Source of the DNA: Actinomycetota bacterium
GTDB lineage: Bacteria > Actinomycetota > UBA4738
DNA: 24,292 bases
NCBI GenBank assembly: GCA_005888465.1
Contig: VAYJ01000005.1
Location: forward strand, 21,963 to 46,254
Reading direction: 5' to 3'
A program made the translations under genes and the position numbers. The first letter of the stretch is position 1; each line of letters opens with the position of its first letter. Below are positions 7,721 through 16,269 of this stretch, piece by piece. The notes beneath the pieces were generated by a model that worked only from the letters and a program-made list of their open reading frames with translations, ran no database searches and was not told the DNA's origin.

Positions 7721-8665
7721 GTGGGCATGCTCGACGGGAAGGTCGCGGTCATCACCGGAGCAGGCCGGGGGATCGGCCGGGGTGAGGCGCTGCTCTTCGC
7801 CGCCGAAGGCGCGCGGGTGGTCGTGAACGACTTAGGCGGAGAGTGGGACGGCACGGGCGCGGACCCACGCCCCGCGGAGCAGGTGGCCGACGAGGTTCGC
7901 TCGGCCGGCGGCGAGGCCGTCGCGAATTTCGACGACGTGTCCGAGGAGGCGGGCGCCGAGTCCCTGATCCGGCTCGCGCTCGAGACCTGGGGACACCTGG
8001 ACGTCGTCGTGAACAACGCGGGGATCCTCCGCGACCGGATGGTGTTCAACATGTCGGTCGAGGAGTGGGACGCGGTCATCAAGGTCCACCTGCGCGGCCA
8101 CTTTCTCGTGACGCGGGCGGCCTGCGTGCACTGGCGCGAGCTCGCCAAGGCCGGCCATGCCGTGCGCGGCCGCATCGTCAACACGTCCTCCACGTCGGGG
8201 ATCCTCGGCAACGCGGGCCAGGCGAACTACGGGGCGGCGAAGGCGGGGATCGCAGCGTTCACGCAGATCGTGGCCCTGGAGATGAAGCGCTACGGGGTGA
8301 CGGCGAACGCCATCGCGCCCGGCGCCCGCACGAGGATGACCGAGAAGACCTTCGGCGCGCTCTCGCTCCCCGAGGGCCAGTTCGACGCGCTCGCACCGGA
8401 GAACATCGCCCCGTTGGTCGCCTACCTCGCGAGCGACCAGGCGGCGCACATCACCGGCCAGGTGTTCGGCGTGCAGGGCGGGCTCATTCAGCTCTACCAG
8501 GGGTGGACGCCCATCGCCGAGATCACGAAGGACGCGCGGTTCACGCCGGCCGAGATCGCAGCCCGGTCTGGCGAGCTGTTCCGCGAGCACCCGACCGAGT
8601 ACTCGCCGCTTCGCTCGCCCCTTCGCCAGCTGACCGGGATCGGCGGCGAAGGAGACGGCGCCTGA
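7721..8665 (+). CDS. Short-chain dehydrogenase/reductase (FabG / 17-beta-HSD4-like)
   Basis: A 314-aa classical SDR oxidoreductase. It shows the cofactor glycine motif TGAGRGIG (12-19), an Asp in VVNDLGG after beta-2, NNAG (98-101), the catalytic serine segment NTSSTSG (154-160) and the YxxxK pair at Tyr170/Lys174. The insert after beta-2 (GGEWDGTGADPRPAEQVADE) and the length above 300 resemble the dehydrogenase domain of peroxisomal multifunctional enzyme 2 and related bacterial 3-hydroxyacyl-CoA or alcohol dehydrogenases. The C-terminal 50 residues extend beyond a minimal SDR. The GTG start has a perfect AGGAGG. The TGA stop overlaps the ATG of the downstream amidohydrolase (TGATG), so the two are coupled and may act in one catabolic route. 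Substrate unknown. Confidence 0.88.
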   Translation: MGMLDGKVAVITGAGRGIGRGEALLFAAEGARVVVNDLGGEWDGTGADPRPAEQVADEVRSAGGEAVANFDDVSEEAGAESLIRLALETWGHLDVVVNNAGILRDRMVFNMSVEEWDAVIKVHLRGHFLVTRAACVHWRELAKAGHAVRGRIVNTSSTSGILGNAGQANYGAAKAGIAAFTQIVALEMKRYGVTANAIAPGARTRMTEKTFGALSLPEGQFDALAPENIAPLVAYLASDQAAHITGQVFGVQGGLIQLYQGWTPIAEITKDARFTPAEIAARSGELFREHPTEYSPLRSPLRQLTGIGGEGDGA

Positions 8666-9837
8666 TGACGAGCTATCTCGCGAACGTCACCGTCTTCGAC
8701 GGGACGAAGCTCGCGGCGAAGCGGGGGATCCTCGTCGAGGGCGCGGCGATCGCCTGGTACGGCCCGCACGCTCGCCCGCCCCGCGAGGCGCGATCGGCAC
8801 ACGAGGTGCCGGTGCCGCTGGCCGGGGTCGTCACGCCCGGACTCATCGACTGCCACGTCCACCTGTGTTTCGATGGCTCGCCGAACTTCGTGGCCGAGGC
8901 GTCGGTCACGCAGGCCTACGCGGCGGTGAAGTGCGTGCGCAATGCCGGCCGCCAGCTGGCGGCCGGCGTGACCACGGTTCGCGACCTGGGCGGCCCGGGG
9001 TTCGTCGTCTGTGAGGTCGGACGCGCGATCGCCGACGGCCTGGTCCCGGGGCCGCGGGTCGTCGCGTCGGGCCAGGCCCTCACGATCACCGGCGGCCACG
9101 GCTGGAACTCCTTCGCGCGACAGGTGGACGGCCCGGATGCCGTTCGCCTCGCCGTCCGCGAGCAGGTCCGCGCGGGTGCGCGTTCGATCAAGATCGTCGC
9201 GACCGGTGGCGTGCTCACCCCGGGGGTCACGGTCGACTTCACGGCGCTCACCGCGGAGGAGGTGGCCGCGGCCGTCGATGAGGCGCACACCTGGGGCGTG
9301 CCCATCGCCGCCCACGCCATCGGCCGGACCGGGATCGAACGCTGTGTGCGCGCCGGCATCGACTCCATCGAGCACGGATCGCAGATCACGGCCGCTATCG
9401 CCAAGCAGATGGTGGAGCGGGGCACGTTCCACGTGCCGACGATCAGCGCGCTCCGGGGGATCGTCGATCACCCCGAGGACGTCCCCGCCTACGCCGTCGA
9501 GAAGGGCCGGCAGATCATGGACATGGCGAAGGAAGCGTTCGTGCGGTCGCGGCGGGCGGGCGTTCGGATCGCCTGCGGCACCGATGCCGGCACCCCGCAC
9601 AACCCCCACGGGAGCGCTCCGCAGGAGGTCGTGCGGATGGTCGACTGGGGCCTCACGCCGTCTGCCGCCCTCCGCGCCGCGACGTCCGAGGCAGCGGCGC
9701 TCCTGCGCCTTCCCGGCGCAGGGTCGATCGCTCCGGGCATGGTCGCGGACCTGGTTGCTTGGCACGCGAACCCGCTCGACGACGTGACCTCGCTCTTCAC
9801 GCCGGGCGCGGTCATGGCCGGCGGGATCGTCCGCTGA
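8665..9837 (+). CDS. Metal-dependent amidohydrolase (imidazolonepropionase/prolidase-like)
   Basis: A 390-aa cytosolic hydrolase of the amidohydrolase superfamily. Metal ligands appear in the expected order: HVH (64-66) after the first beta-sandwich part (VVTPGLID), a Lys in SIKIVATGG (176) suited to be the bridging carboxylated lysine, His217 (AAHAIG), His237 (IEHGS) and Asp307 (GTDAGTPH). The closing GSIAPGMVADLVAW, followed by the returning beta-sandwich, is typical. Close groups include imidazolonepropionase-like and Xaa-Pro/Xaa-Arg dipeptidases of the binuclear zinc type, so a cyclic amide or dipeptide bond is a plausible target, but the exact substrate cannot be assigned. ATG 8665 overlaps the SDR stop, which fixes the start. 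Confidence 0.88.
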   Translation: MTSYLANVTVFDGTKLAAKRGILVEGAAIAWYGPHARPPREARSAHEVPVPLAGVVTPGLIDCHVHLCFDGSPNFVAEASVTQAYAAVKCVRNAGRQLAAGVTTVRDLGGPGFVVCEVGRAIADGLVPGPRVVASGQALTITGGHGWNSFARQVDGPDAVRLAVREQVRAGARSIKIVATGGVLTPGVTVDFTALTAEEVAAAVDEAHTWGVPIAAHAIGRTGIERCVRAGIDSIEHGSQITAAIAKQMVERGTFHVPTISALRGIVDHPEDVPAYAVEKGRQIMDMAKEAFVRSRRAGVRIACGTDAGTPHNPHGSAPQEVVRMVDWGLTPSAALRAATSEAAALLRLPGAGSIAPGMVADLVAWHANPLDDVTSLFTPGAVMAGGIVR

Positions 9838-9875
9838 TCCATCCCCGCAGGTCAGGGGCTGTCAGACCCCGCCCG

Positions 9876-9881
9876 TAGCCT
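9876..9881 (+). promoter_or_regulatory. Probable -10 hexamer (TAGCCT) of rmuC
   Basis: Seven bases before ATG 9889, with no Shine-Dalgarno between, pointing to a leaderless mRNA. The identical hexamer precedes the DUF5319 gene at 13111. Confidence 0.45.
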
Positions 9882-9888
9882 GTCCGTC

Positions 9889-10857
9889 ATGGGTTACCTC
9901 GTCGGCGCCGCCGTGGCGCTCGTGGCCGTCGCCGTGGCGATCGCCGTTTGGATGCCGACCGCGCTCGAACGGGCGGTGGATGGCCGGCTGCGCTCGACCG
10001 ACGACGAGCTGCGCCGACTTGGCGACGTGGACCGCTGGCGCGAGCGCGACTCGCTCAATGCGCGGCGGGAGATCACCGAGTTTCGGGGAGCGCTCGAGGA
10101 GCTTCGGGCCCGGGACGAGGAGCGCCGAGGCCGGGAGGACGAGGTATGGGGCGTTCTGCATCGCGTCGCGGGCGTCCTCGCGGGTGGCCAACGAACAGGA
10201 CGGGCGGGTGAGAACGTCCTGCGGGACGCGCTCGCGCACCTCCCGCCTTCGATGATCGTGAACGACTTCCGCGTCAACGGACGCGTGGTCGAGTTCGGCC
10301 TCATCCTGCCCGACGGGCGACGCCTGCCGATCGATTCGAAGTGGCCCGCCGACCGGGAGCTGATCGCACTGCAGGAGACCGACGACCCGGCCGAGATCGA
10401 CCGGCTGGGGCGGCTCATCGAGCGGACGGTGACCGAGCGGGCCCGCGAGGTCGCGCAGTATCGGGATCCGTCCGTCACGGCGCCGGTGGGCGTGGCCGCG
10501 GTGCCCGACGCCGCGTACGCGGTGCTACGGCGCGCGCACGCCGACGCGTATCGCCAGGGCGTGATCGTGGTCCCGTATTCCATGGCCCTGCCGATCGTGC
10601 TCTTCCTGCACGGGCTCGTGTCCAGGTTCGGATCGTCGGGCGACGTGGACGAGTGCCTGCGTGACCTCTCCGCGCTCCTCGACGCCATCGAGTCGACGCT
10701 CGAGAACAAGCTGGCGCGGGCCTCGACGATGCTCTCCAACGGCGCCGAGGAGCTTCGCGCGGAGGTTGGCAAAGCTCGCGCGACGCTCGCGCGAACGGGG
10801 GGAGGTGCGGAGCAGGACGGCGAGCCGCGGCCGAGGCTCGTCGGGATCAGGCCGTAG
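9889..10857 (+). CDS. rmuC: RmuC-family DNA recombination limiting protein
   Basis: A 322-aa protein with the RmuC layout: one N-terminal membrane helix (residues 5-22), an acidic/arginine-rich coiled-coil region (about 30-85), then the conserved nuclease-like core with GRAGENVLRDAL, VVEFGLILPDGRRLPIDSKW and a later VVPYSMALPIVLFLHGL. In Escherichia coli RmuC suppresses recombination between inverted repeats; the core resembles PD-(D/E)xK endonucleases, and the segment with E in VVEFG, D in LPDG and DSKW fits that active site. It is shorter than the E. coli protein, mostly because the coiled coil is short. The ATG is chosen for the membrane helix and the TAGCCT hexamer 7 nt upstream. It ends inside the convergent histidine kinase gene (11-bp overlap). 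Confidence 0.85.
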   Translation: MGYLVGAAVALVAVAVAIAVWMPTALERAVDGRLRSTDDELRRLGDVDRWRERDSLNARREITEFRGALEELRARDEERRGREDEVWGVLHRVAGVLAGGQRTGRAGENVLRDALAHLPPSMIVNDFRVNGRVVEFGLILPDGRRLPIDSKWPADRELIALQETDDPAEIDRLGRLIERTVTERAREVAQYRDPSVTAPVGVAAVPDAAYAVLRRAHADAYRQGVIVVPYSMALPIVLFLHGLVSRFGSSGDVDECLRDLSALLDAIESTLENKLARASTMLSNGAEELRAEVGKARATLARTGGGAEQDGEPRPRLVGIRP

Positions 10858-12319
10858 CGCGCTCCATCGCGGCGTCCTCTTCGGCGCCGGCCGTTCCGGA
10901 CATCGGCAACGTGACCGTGAACGTGCTTCCCTCGTCCGGCTTGCTTGTGACGGTGAGGCCGCCACCGAGGCCCGTCACGATCCCCTTCACCAGGCTGAGG
11001 CCGAGTCCCACCCCGCCGAAGCGACGCGTTCGCGAGGAGTCGGCCTGATAGAAGCGCTCGAAGATGCGCGGGAGCTGCTCCTTGCTGATCCCCACCCCGT
11101 GATCTCGGACCCAGAAGGAGACCGTGTCCCCCTCCGCCCGGGCCCCGAGTTCGCATCCGAGCTCCGGGGGGGAGAACTTGAGCGCGTTGTCGAGCAGGTT
11201 CGCCACGACGAGCTCCAGGCCCTGCCGGTCCGCCCGAATGATCGGTAGGTTCGCCGGGATGGTGACCGTCACGCGCTTGCCCTCGTGCCCCAGCCCGAGC
11301 ACCACCTCGGTCGCGACCTCGGCGAGCACGACGTCGTCGAGCGCGCTCCTGGTCGGTTCGGCGTCCAGATGCGACGCGGCGAGCAAGTTTTGCACCAGCC
11401 GGTGCAACCGGTCCGCTTGCCGCTCGATCGCCTGGACGAACTCGGCCCTCGACGCCGGGTCCTCGGCGAACTCGGGCAGGCGAAGGGTCTTCGCGTAGCC
11501 GATGATCGAGGTGAGCGGCGTCCGCAGCTCGTGCGAGGAGATCGCGACGAACTCGTCCTTCAGACGATTCACCTCGCGCAGGTCTGCCACCCGCTGCTGC
11601 TCGGTTCGCAGCAGCTCCTCGAGCTTCTGTGCCTGCCCCTCGAGCGTCTCGTTCTGCTCCTGGATCGTCCGTCCCGCCTGACGGGAGATCGGCAACAGGA
11701 TCAGGTACAGCGCGGAGAGGCCGACCAGGAGGGTCACCACCAGCGTGCCAAACAGCCTGTCGACCTCCGACTGGATGCCCGCGTAGGCCTGGTAGATCTC
11801 CACGACCGCCGCGGGGGGCCCGTTCGACCCGGGAAGCCAGAGGGGCGTGTACGTGGAGTAGAGCTTGGGCGCGAGCGCCCGCTCGTAGATGTTCTCGCCC
11901 TCGGTCAGGTCGGTGACGCTCCCGACGGTCTCCCCGGCGAAGGACTCGGCGAGATCGTCGTCGGGGGCGAACCGCAACCCGACCAGCCGCGGCTCGTCCG
12001 AGAACAGGATCGTGCCGTCGCGGGCCCAGATCTTCACGCGAACGACCGGCTTGCTGATGATCCGGGCGTCCACGAACTGCTCCAGCGCCCGGTACCGTTC
12101 GCTTCCGACCGAAACGGGGCCCGACAGGTCACCCGGGGTGAACTCGCAGCGGAGGATCGAATCGGCGACGAATTGGGCGTGGAAGCGGGCGGAGGCCTCC
12201 TGCCGGTTGCGCAGCTGCCTCGAGACCACCACCGAAAGCGCGGCGCCGATGACCACGAACGCGATCAGGCTCCCGAGCGCGAACGTGCTGACCAGACGCA
12301 GGTGGCGAGGGCGCTTCAT
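10847..12319 (-). CDS. Membrane sensor histidine kinase, orphan
   Basis: A 490-aa two-component sensor. Two membrane helices (about 12-33 and 190-210) enclose an extracytoplasmic sensing region of roughly 155 residues that looks like a dCache/PDC-type sensor (RVKIWARDGTILFSDEP). A coiled coil (215-255) leads to the dimerisation domain with the phospho-acceptor His263 in SSHELRTPLTS, then the HATPase domain with N box NLLDNALKFS (374-383), G1 box DHGVGIS (406-412), F box IFERFYQ and G2 box GGVGLGLSLVKG. All catalytic boxes are intact. No response regulator is encoded in the window, so its partner must lie elsewhere. The ATG at 12317-12319 gives the signal-anchor N-terminus; no strong Shine-Dalgarno is visible. 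Signal unknown. Confidence 0.92.
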   Translation of the reverse strand: MKRPRHLRLVSTFALGSLIAFVVIGAALSVVVSRQLRNRQEASARFHAQFVADSILRCEFTPGDLSGPVSVGSERYRALEQFVDARIISKPVVRVKIWARDGTILFSDEPRLVGLRFAPDDDLAESFAGETVGSVTDLTEGENIYERALAPKLYSTYTPLWLPGSNGPPAAVVEIYQAYAGIQSEVDRLFGTLVVTLLVGLSALYLILLPISRQAGRTIQEQNETLEGQAQKLEELLRTEQQRVADLREVNRLKDEFVAISSHELRTPLTSIIGYAKTLRLPEFAEDPASRAEFVQAIERQADRLHRLVQNLLAASHLDAEPTRSALDDVVLAEVATEVVLGLGHEGKRVTVTIPANLPIIRADRQGLELVVANLLDNALKFSPPELGCELGARAEGDTVSFWVRDHGVGISKEQLPRIFERFYQADSSRTRRFGGVGLGLSLVKGIVTGLGGGLTVTSKPDEGSTFTVTLPMSGTAGAEEDAAMERATA

Positions 12320-12386
12320 GTTCCCCGTAGGTATCGGTCGCCGCGGGCCTCGGGTGGAACGGGTGGGCCGTGTGGCCGGCTTGGGA

Positions 12387-12392
12387 TACTCT
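12387..12392 (+). promoter_or_regulatory. Probable -10 hexamer (TACTCT) of the PIG-L/LmbE gene
   Basis: Seven bases before ATG 12400. The overlapping GATACT (12385-12390) is an alternative reading. No Shine-Dalgarno is present, consistent with leaderless translation. Confidence 0.4.
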
Positions 12393-12399
12393 GGCTCCC

Positions 12400-13113
12400 A
12401 TGGACTTCGAACGCGCGATGATCGTGTTCGCCCACCCGGACGACGGGGAGTTCGGCTCGGCGGGCACGGTGGCCGTCTGGACCGAGCGCGGCACCCAGGT
12501 CGCATACGTGTGCGTCACCGACGGCTCGGCGGGCTCGAACGAGGCCAGCGCCGACCGCGACGAGCTGGCTGCCCTTCGCGAGCGGGAGCAGCGGGCCGCC
12601 GCCGAGGTGCTGGGCGTCGAGGACTGCACCTTCCTCGGGATCCGCGACGGCATGGTCGAGGTGACCCTGGACCTGCGCCGCGCGCTGACGCGCGAGGTTC
12701 GTCGGTTCCGGCCTGACGTCTTGGTGATCCCCGATCCGAGCCGGCTCTGGGACCAGGAGCGCACGTACATCAACCACACCGATCACCGGGCGGTGGGGAT
12801 GGCGTGCGTCGCCGTCGCGAACCCGGACTCCTCGACCCGCCCGATGTTCCCCGAGCTCCTCGACGAGGGGTTCGAGCCCTTCGAGCTTCCGCACCTGTGG
12901 ATGCCGACGTGGGGCGAGGACGCCGACACATTCGTCGACATCACCGAGACGATCGAGAAGAAGATCGAGGCGCTCCGCTGTCACGCGAGCCAGATCCACG
13001 ACTGGCCCGTCGACGAGTGGATCCGCGCCCGCGCGAAAGAACGTGGCGCCCCCCAAGGCATGGAATACGCCGAGTCCTTCCGGACGTTTCGCTTGCGCGA
13101 GGACCGGGACTAG
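12400..13113 (+). CDS. PIG-L/LmbE family zinc-dependent deacetylase
   Basis: A 237-aa protein of the LmbE-like (PIG-L) fold. The zinc/catalytic motif AHPDD is at residues 11-15, preceded by the family's typical beta strand (AMIVF), and the third zinc His lies in NHTDHR (126-129). Members hydrolyse N-acetyl groups from sugars, such as MshB (mycothiol synthesis) and Mca (mycothiol conjugates) in actinobacteria. The protein is shorter than MshB or Mca and I see no signature separating these, so a mycothiol role is only a possibility. The ATG at 12400 begins directly before the AHPDD strand. The TAG stop (13111-13113) overlaps the TAGCCT -10 candidate for the downstream DUF5319 gene, 27 bp before that start. 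Confidence 0.85.
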   Translation: MDFERAMIVFAHPDDGEFGSAGTVAVWTERGTQVAYVCVTDGSAGSNEASADRDELAALREREQRAAAEVLGVEDCTFLGIRDGMVEVTLDLRRALTREVRRFRPDVLVIPDPSRLWDQERTYINHTDHRAVGMACVAVANPDSSTRPMFPELLDEGFEPFELPHLWMPTWGEDADTFVDITETIEKKIEALRCHASQIHDWPVDEWIRARAKERGAPQGMEYAESFRTFRLREDRD

Positions 13114-13116
13114 CCT
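13111..13116 (+). promoter_or_regulatory. Possible -10 hexamer (TAGCCT) of the DUF5319 gene
   Basis: Overlaps the stop codon of the preceding gene. A transcript starting about 7 nt downstream would carry the GAGGAG Shine-Dalgarno at about 13129-13134 ahead of ATG 13141. Confidence 0.3.
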
Positions 13117-13140
13117 GTGCGGGGGGAAGAGGAGTTCGAC

Positions 13141-13674
13141 ATGGACGACGACGACCCGGACGAGCGGAGCTCCGATCCCGAGGAGGAGTCCGAGCCGCTT
13201 CCCGCTGACGAGCGCGAGAGCGTCGAGGCGGACCTCGAGGATCTCGGGGCGATGCGCGGCGTCTTCGAGGCGCAGGGGGCGAAGGGCGTCGTGATCGCCT
13301 GCTCGGACTGCGGCTCGAACCACTACTACGACTGGGAGCTGCTCCGCGAGAGCCTGGAGCACATGCTCGCGACCGGCGAGCCGCGGATGCACGAGCCCGC
13401 GTACCAGCCGCGCGAGGACGACTACGTCGTGTGGGACTACGGCAAGGGCTACGTGGACGCGCTCGCCGACGCGGGGCTCGAGGAGGGCTCGTCGGTCCCG
13501 GTTACGTCGTGCCCGTGGTGCGAGACGCCGGTCGAGCCCCACTTCGCGTTCTGTTCACGGTGCGGGCGGCCACTCGCCGTCGTGCGGTTGTTCCGTGAGT
13601 TGAAGGAGCGCGGCATCGACGAACGCGAGGCCCGCGCGCTGCTCCTTCGCGCCGGCTTCGAGCCGTTCAGCTAG
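13141..13674 (+). CDS. DUF5319-type actinobacterial protein with an added C-terminal zinc ribbon
   Basis: A 177-aa acidic protein. Residues about 26-110 match what I know of DUF5319, a short actinobacterial family: SVEADLEDL, then CSDCxxNHYYDWELLR, MHEPAYQP, and VVWDYGKGYVDA. Family members normally stop shortly after this; here a linker leads to a second module with two CxxC pairs, CPWC (124-127) and CSRC (138-141), a zinc-ribbon pattern, and a C-terminal helical segment (LKERGIDEREARALLLRAGF). The ATG at 13141 has GAGGAG six bases upstream; a GTG at 13117 would add eight residues but lacks such a signal. The TAG stop shares a CTAG with the stop of convergent ligD. The function of DUF5319 is unknown; the metal ribbon suggests nucleic-acid or protein binding (inference). 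Confidence 0.8.
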   Translation: MDDDDPDERSSDPEEESEPLPADERESVEADLEDLGAMRGVFEAQGAKGVVIACSDCGSNHYYDWELLRESLEHMLATGEPRMHEPAYQPREDDYVVWDYGKGYVDALADAGLEEGSSVPVTSCPWCETPVEPHFAFCSRCGRPLAVVRLFRELKERGIDEREARALLLRAGFEPFS

Positions 13675-16178
13675 ACCGGCTCGAGTACGCAGTCCTCAGG
13701 CAGCTTGTCGGTTCGCAGGCCCTTGAACGACGGCGCGCGGAGCTTGCCCACGGCGGTCATCTGCAGGTACTCGACGACGCACACGAGCTCCGGCTCGACC
13801 CAGTGGGCGCCGGGGGACTTCGCGAGCGCCGCGTCCTTGATCGGCGGCGCGTCGGTCTCGATCGCGCGCAGGCGTGCCAGCAGGTCCTTCAGCATCGCCT
13901 CGGTGAAGCCGGTGCCGACCTGCCCGATCCAGATCAGCTTGCCGTCGCGGTAGGCACCCACCAGGAGCGCGCCGAACGAGCCGCTTCGACCGCGCTGGCC
14001 CGGCGTCCAGCCAAGGACGACGCAGTCCTGGTGCTTCAGGATCTTGATCTTGCGCCAGTCGTCCGAGCGCTTTCCGGGCTGGTAGGGGCTGGCCGCGCGT
14101 TTGGCGATGATGCCCTCGAGCCCGAGCTTCACCGCGGCCGCGTGGAACTTCTTCCCCTCGTCCGGGAGCCAGTAGATGAGCCGGAGGCCCTTGTCCGGCA
14201 TGACGACCTCGGTGAGCTTTGCCCGGCGCTCGGAGAGGGGCTGCTTCGTCCAGTCCTCGCCGTCCAGCCAGAGGAGGTCGAACGCGACCATCTCGACGGG
14301 GATCTTCTTGCGGATCCGCTCGATCTCGGCCGGCGAGGCCAGGTTCATGCGCTGCTGGAGCAGCTCGAACGACGTCCCGCCCGACTCGTCGGTCGCGACG
14401 ACTTCGCCGTCCAGGACCGCGTTCGTCGCCGTCACGCGCCGCCACACCCGCCCGAGCTCCGGGTAGGTCTTCGTCTGGTCGCGGCCGGTCCGGGAGATGA
14501 GCCGGACCTCCTCCCCGGTGATCTGCAGGAGGGTCCGGACGCCGTCGAACTTCGGCTCGAACCACCAGCCCTTGCGGTCGAACGGCTCGTAGCCGGGCGT
14601 TGCCAGCATGGGAGAGAACGTCGGCGGGGCGGCCGGGCCCGCCTCCTCGGGCTTGGAGAGGAACACGAGCCAGTCCTGCTCGCCGCGCGCGGTCTTCACC
14701 AGGTGGTACTCGCCGCGATGGCGTTCGCCGTGCAGGCGCACGCCGACCTTTTTCTCCGTCCACTCGAGCAGCTCGTAGTTGCCCTTGTCCCAGATGCGGA
14801 CCTCCCCCGCGCCGTAGTGGCCCTTCGGGATCGATCCCTCGAACGACCCGTACTCCATCGGGTGGTCCTCGACGTGCACGGCGAGATGCTTCTCACCCTT
14901 GATGAACGGGAGACCCTTCGGGACGGCCCAGGACACGAGCACGCCTTCCCGCTCGAGGCGGAAGTCGTAGTGCAGGCGCGTCGCGTCGTGGCGCTGGATG
15001 ACGAAGGAGTTGCCGTCCGAGGATGGCGCACCGCCGGCCGGCTCCGGGGTCGCCTCGAAGTCGCGCATCTTCAGATAGCGGCCGAGCTTCGGGTCCTTGG
15101 ACCGCGCGATCACCTGCTCGCTCGTCTCGCGTGGCGTGGGAGGGGCCGCCGCGGCAGGGCCGAGCACGACCCCGACGGCGGCGAGCGCCGGAGCAAGGTC
15201 CTGCGGCTTGGTGAGCACCCCGGCGAAGGGATCGGTCCGCTGGCGCCGCAAGCGTTGCCAGATCGACGCCATCGTGAAGTCCGCCGGCCGGATCTGCCCC
15301 TTGCGCACCTCCGCCCACGTGACGGGCGTCGAGACCGTCGCGCCGGCCTCGGGGCGAAGGGACCACACGGCCGCGATGTTCGCGCCGACGCGGTTCATGT
15401 TGTGGTCGATGAACACCTTCCCGGTGCGCTTGCGAACCTCCCATTCCATCGTCACGCGGCCCGGATCGGCCTGCCGGATCAGGTGCCCCAGCCGGCCGAC
15501 GAAGTCGCGGACCTGCTCGTAGGTGAACCCGGGCTCGATCGGCACGTAGATCTGCATCCCGGTCGCGCCGGAGATCTTGGGATAGGCGATGAGCCCCAGG
15601 TTGTCGCAGACGACTCGCACGAGGTCGGCGACGGCCAGGACGTCGGCGAACGACGCGGGCTCGAACGGGTCGAGGTCGAAGAAGAGGTAGTCAGGCATCT
15701 CGATCGAGGCGCACCGCGAGTGCAGGGGGTGGAACTCGACGCAGCCGAGGTTCGCCATGAACAGGAGTCCCGCCGTGTCCTGCACCATCAGGTAGTTCAC
15801 GACGTCGTGCTTCCTGGAGCCCCACCGGCTGTCGCCGGTCCCCGAGCTCGGGACCGGGCAGCGCGGCATCCACTCGGGCGTGTGCGAGGGAGCGTCCTTC
15901 ATGTAGAAGAACTGCCCGGTGACCCCGTTCGGCATGCGCTTCATCGTGAGCGGCCGGCCGGCGAGGTACGGCAGGATGCGCGGCGCCATGTTGTAGTAGT
16001 AGGCGATGAGGTCGCCCTTCGTGTAGCCCTCGTCTGGCCAGAAGACCTTGTTCAGGTTCGAGAGGCGAAGCTCGCGGCCGTCGACCTGCATCCACCAGCT
16101 GTCGCCCCGGCGCTCCGCGGGCAGGGCGTGCGGGAATTCGACCGTGAAGGCCGGGCCGGAGGACGCGCGCGACGGCAT
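13671..16178 (-). CDS. ligD: Multifunctional NHEJ DNA ligase LigD (polymerase-phosphoesterase-ligase)
   Basis: An 835-aa ATP-dependent ligase that repairs double-strand breaks together with Ku. Three domains are in the Mycobacterium-like order: N-terminal archaeo-eukaryotic primase-type polymerase (about 36-310; metal-binding Asp168 and Asp170 in FFDLDP), 3'-phosphoesterase (about 385-505; RLHYDFRLE, EDHPMEYGSFEG, IPKGHYGAGEV), and C-terminal ligase (about 520-835; adenylated Lys543 in EPKFDGVR, later EGIIAKR and DDWRKIK). All main catalytic residues are present. The ATG at 16176-16178 is chosen because a TACGAT hexamer lies 6 nt upstream and the family begins soon after; the frame is open further upstream but would cross into ku. 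It is divergent from ku across 91 bp and ends with a stop shared, as CTAG, with the DUF5319 gene. Confidence 0.97.
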   Translation of the reverse strand: MPSRASSGPAFTVEFPHALPAERRGDSWWMQVDGRELRLSNLNKVFWPDEGYTKGDLIAYYYNMAPRILPYLAGRPLTMKRMPNGVTGQFFYMKDAPSHTPEWMPRCPVPSSGTGDSRWGSRKHDVVNYLMVQDTAGLLFMANLGCVEFHPLHSRCASIEMPDYLFFDLDPFEPASFADVLAVADLVRVVCDNLGLIAYPKISGATGMQIYVPIEPGFTYEQVRDFVGRLGHLIRQADPGRVTMEWEVRKRTGKVFIDHNMNRVGANIAAVWSLRPEAGATVSTPVTWAEVRKGQIRPADFTMASIWQRLRRQRTDPFAGVLTKPQDLAPALAAVGVVLGPAAAAPPTPRETSEQVIARSKDPKLGRYLKMRDFEATPEPAGGAPSSDGNSFVIQRHDATRLHYDFRLEREGVLVSWAVPKGLPFIKGEKHLAVHVEDHPMEYGSFEGSIPKGHYGAGEVRIWDKGNYELLEWTEKKVGVRLHGERHRGEYHLVKTARGEQDWLVFLSKPEEAGPAAPPTFSPMLATPGYEPFDRKGWWFEPKFDGVRTLLQITGEEVRLISRTGRDQTKTYPELGRVWRRVTATNAVLDGEVVATDESGGTSFELLQQRMNLASPAEIERIRKKIPVEMVAFDLLWLDGEDWTKQPLSERRAKLTEVVMPDKGLRLIYWLPDEGKKFHAAAVKLGLEGIIAKRAASPYQPGKRSDDWRKIKILKHQDCVVLGWTPGQRGRSGSFGALLVGAYRDGKLIWIGQVGTGFTEAMLKDLLARLRAIETDAPPIKDAALAKSPGAHWVEPELVCVVEYLQMTAVGKLRAPSFKGLRTDKLPEDCVLEPV

Positions 16179-16184
16179 GCCGCC

Positions 16185-16190
16185 ATCGTA
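16185..16190 (-). promoter_or_regulatory. Probable -10 hexamer (TACGAT) of ligD
   Basis: Six bases upstream of the ligD ATG on the minus strand, with no Shine-Dalgarno, suggesting a leaderless message. It sits in the same 91-bp region as the ku promoter. Confidence 0.45.
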
Positions 16191-16233
16191 CCGATCGGGC
16201 CCGGAGGCTCCCGGGCGTGTCGGCCACTCGCAG

Positions 16234-16239
16234 TAGAAT
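16234..16239 (+). promoter_or_regulatory. Probable -10 hexamer (TAGAAT) of ku
   Basis: Good match to TATAAT. It predicts a leader of about 24 nt containing CGGAGG (16258-16263), six bases before ATG 16270, so ku is leadered while ligD appears leaderless. Confidence 0.5.
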
Positions 16240-16269
16240 GAGCGTCCCCGACTCCCTCGGAGGTACGAG

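Noticed and set aside
9838..9888. Possible hairpin (GGGG...CCCC) after the amidohydrolase as a terminator
   Set aside because: The stem is only four perfect pairs with poor extension and no T run; it is not convincing.
13803..16241. A very long open frame antisense to ligD, and similar long antisense frames across most genes
   Set aside because: In DNA with G/C-rich third positions the opposite strand stays open; the translations are Arg/Gly/Ala/Pro-rich with no family motifs, while the ligD frame has all catalytic residues.
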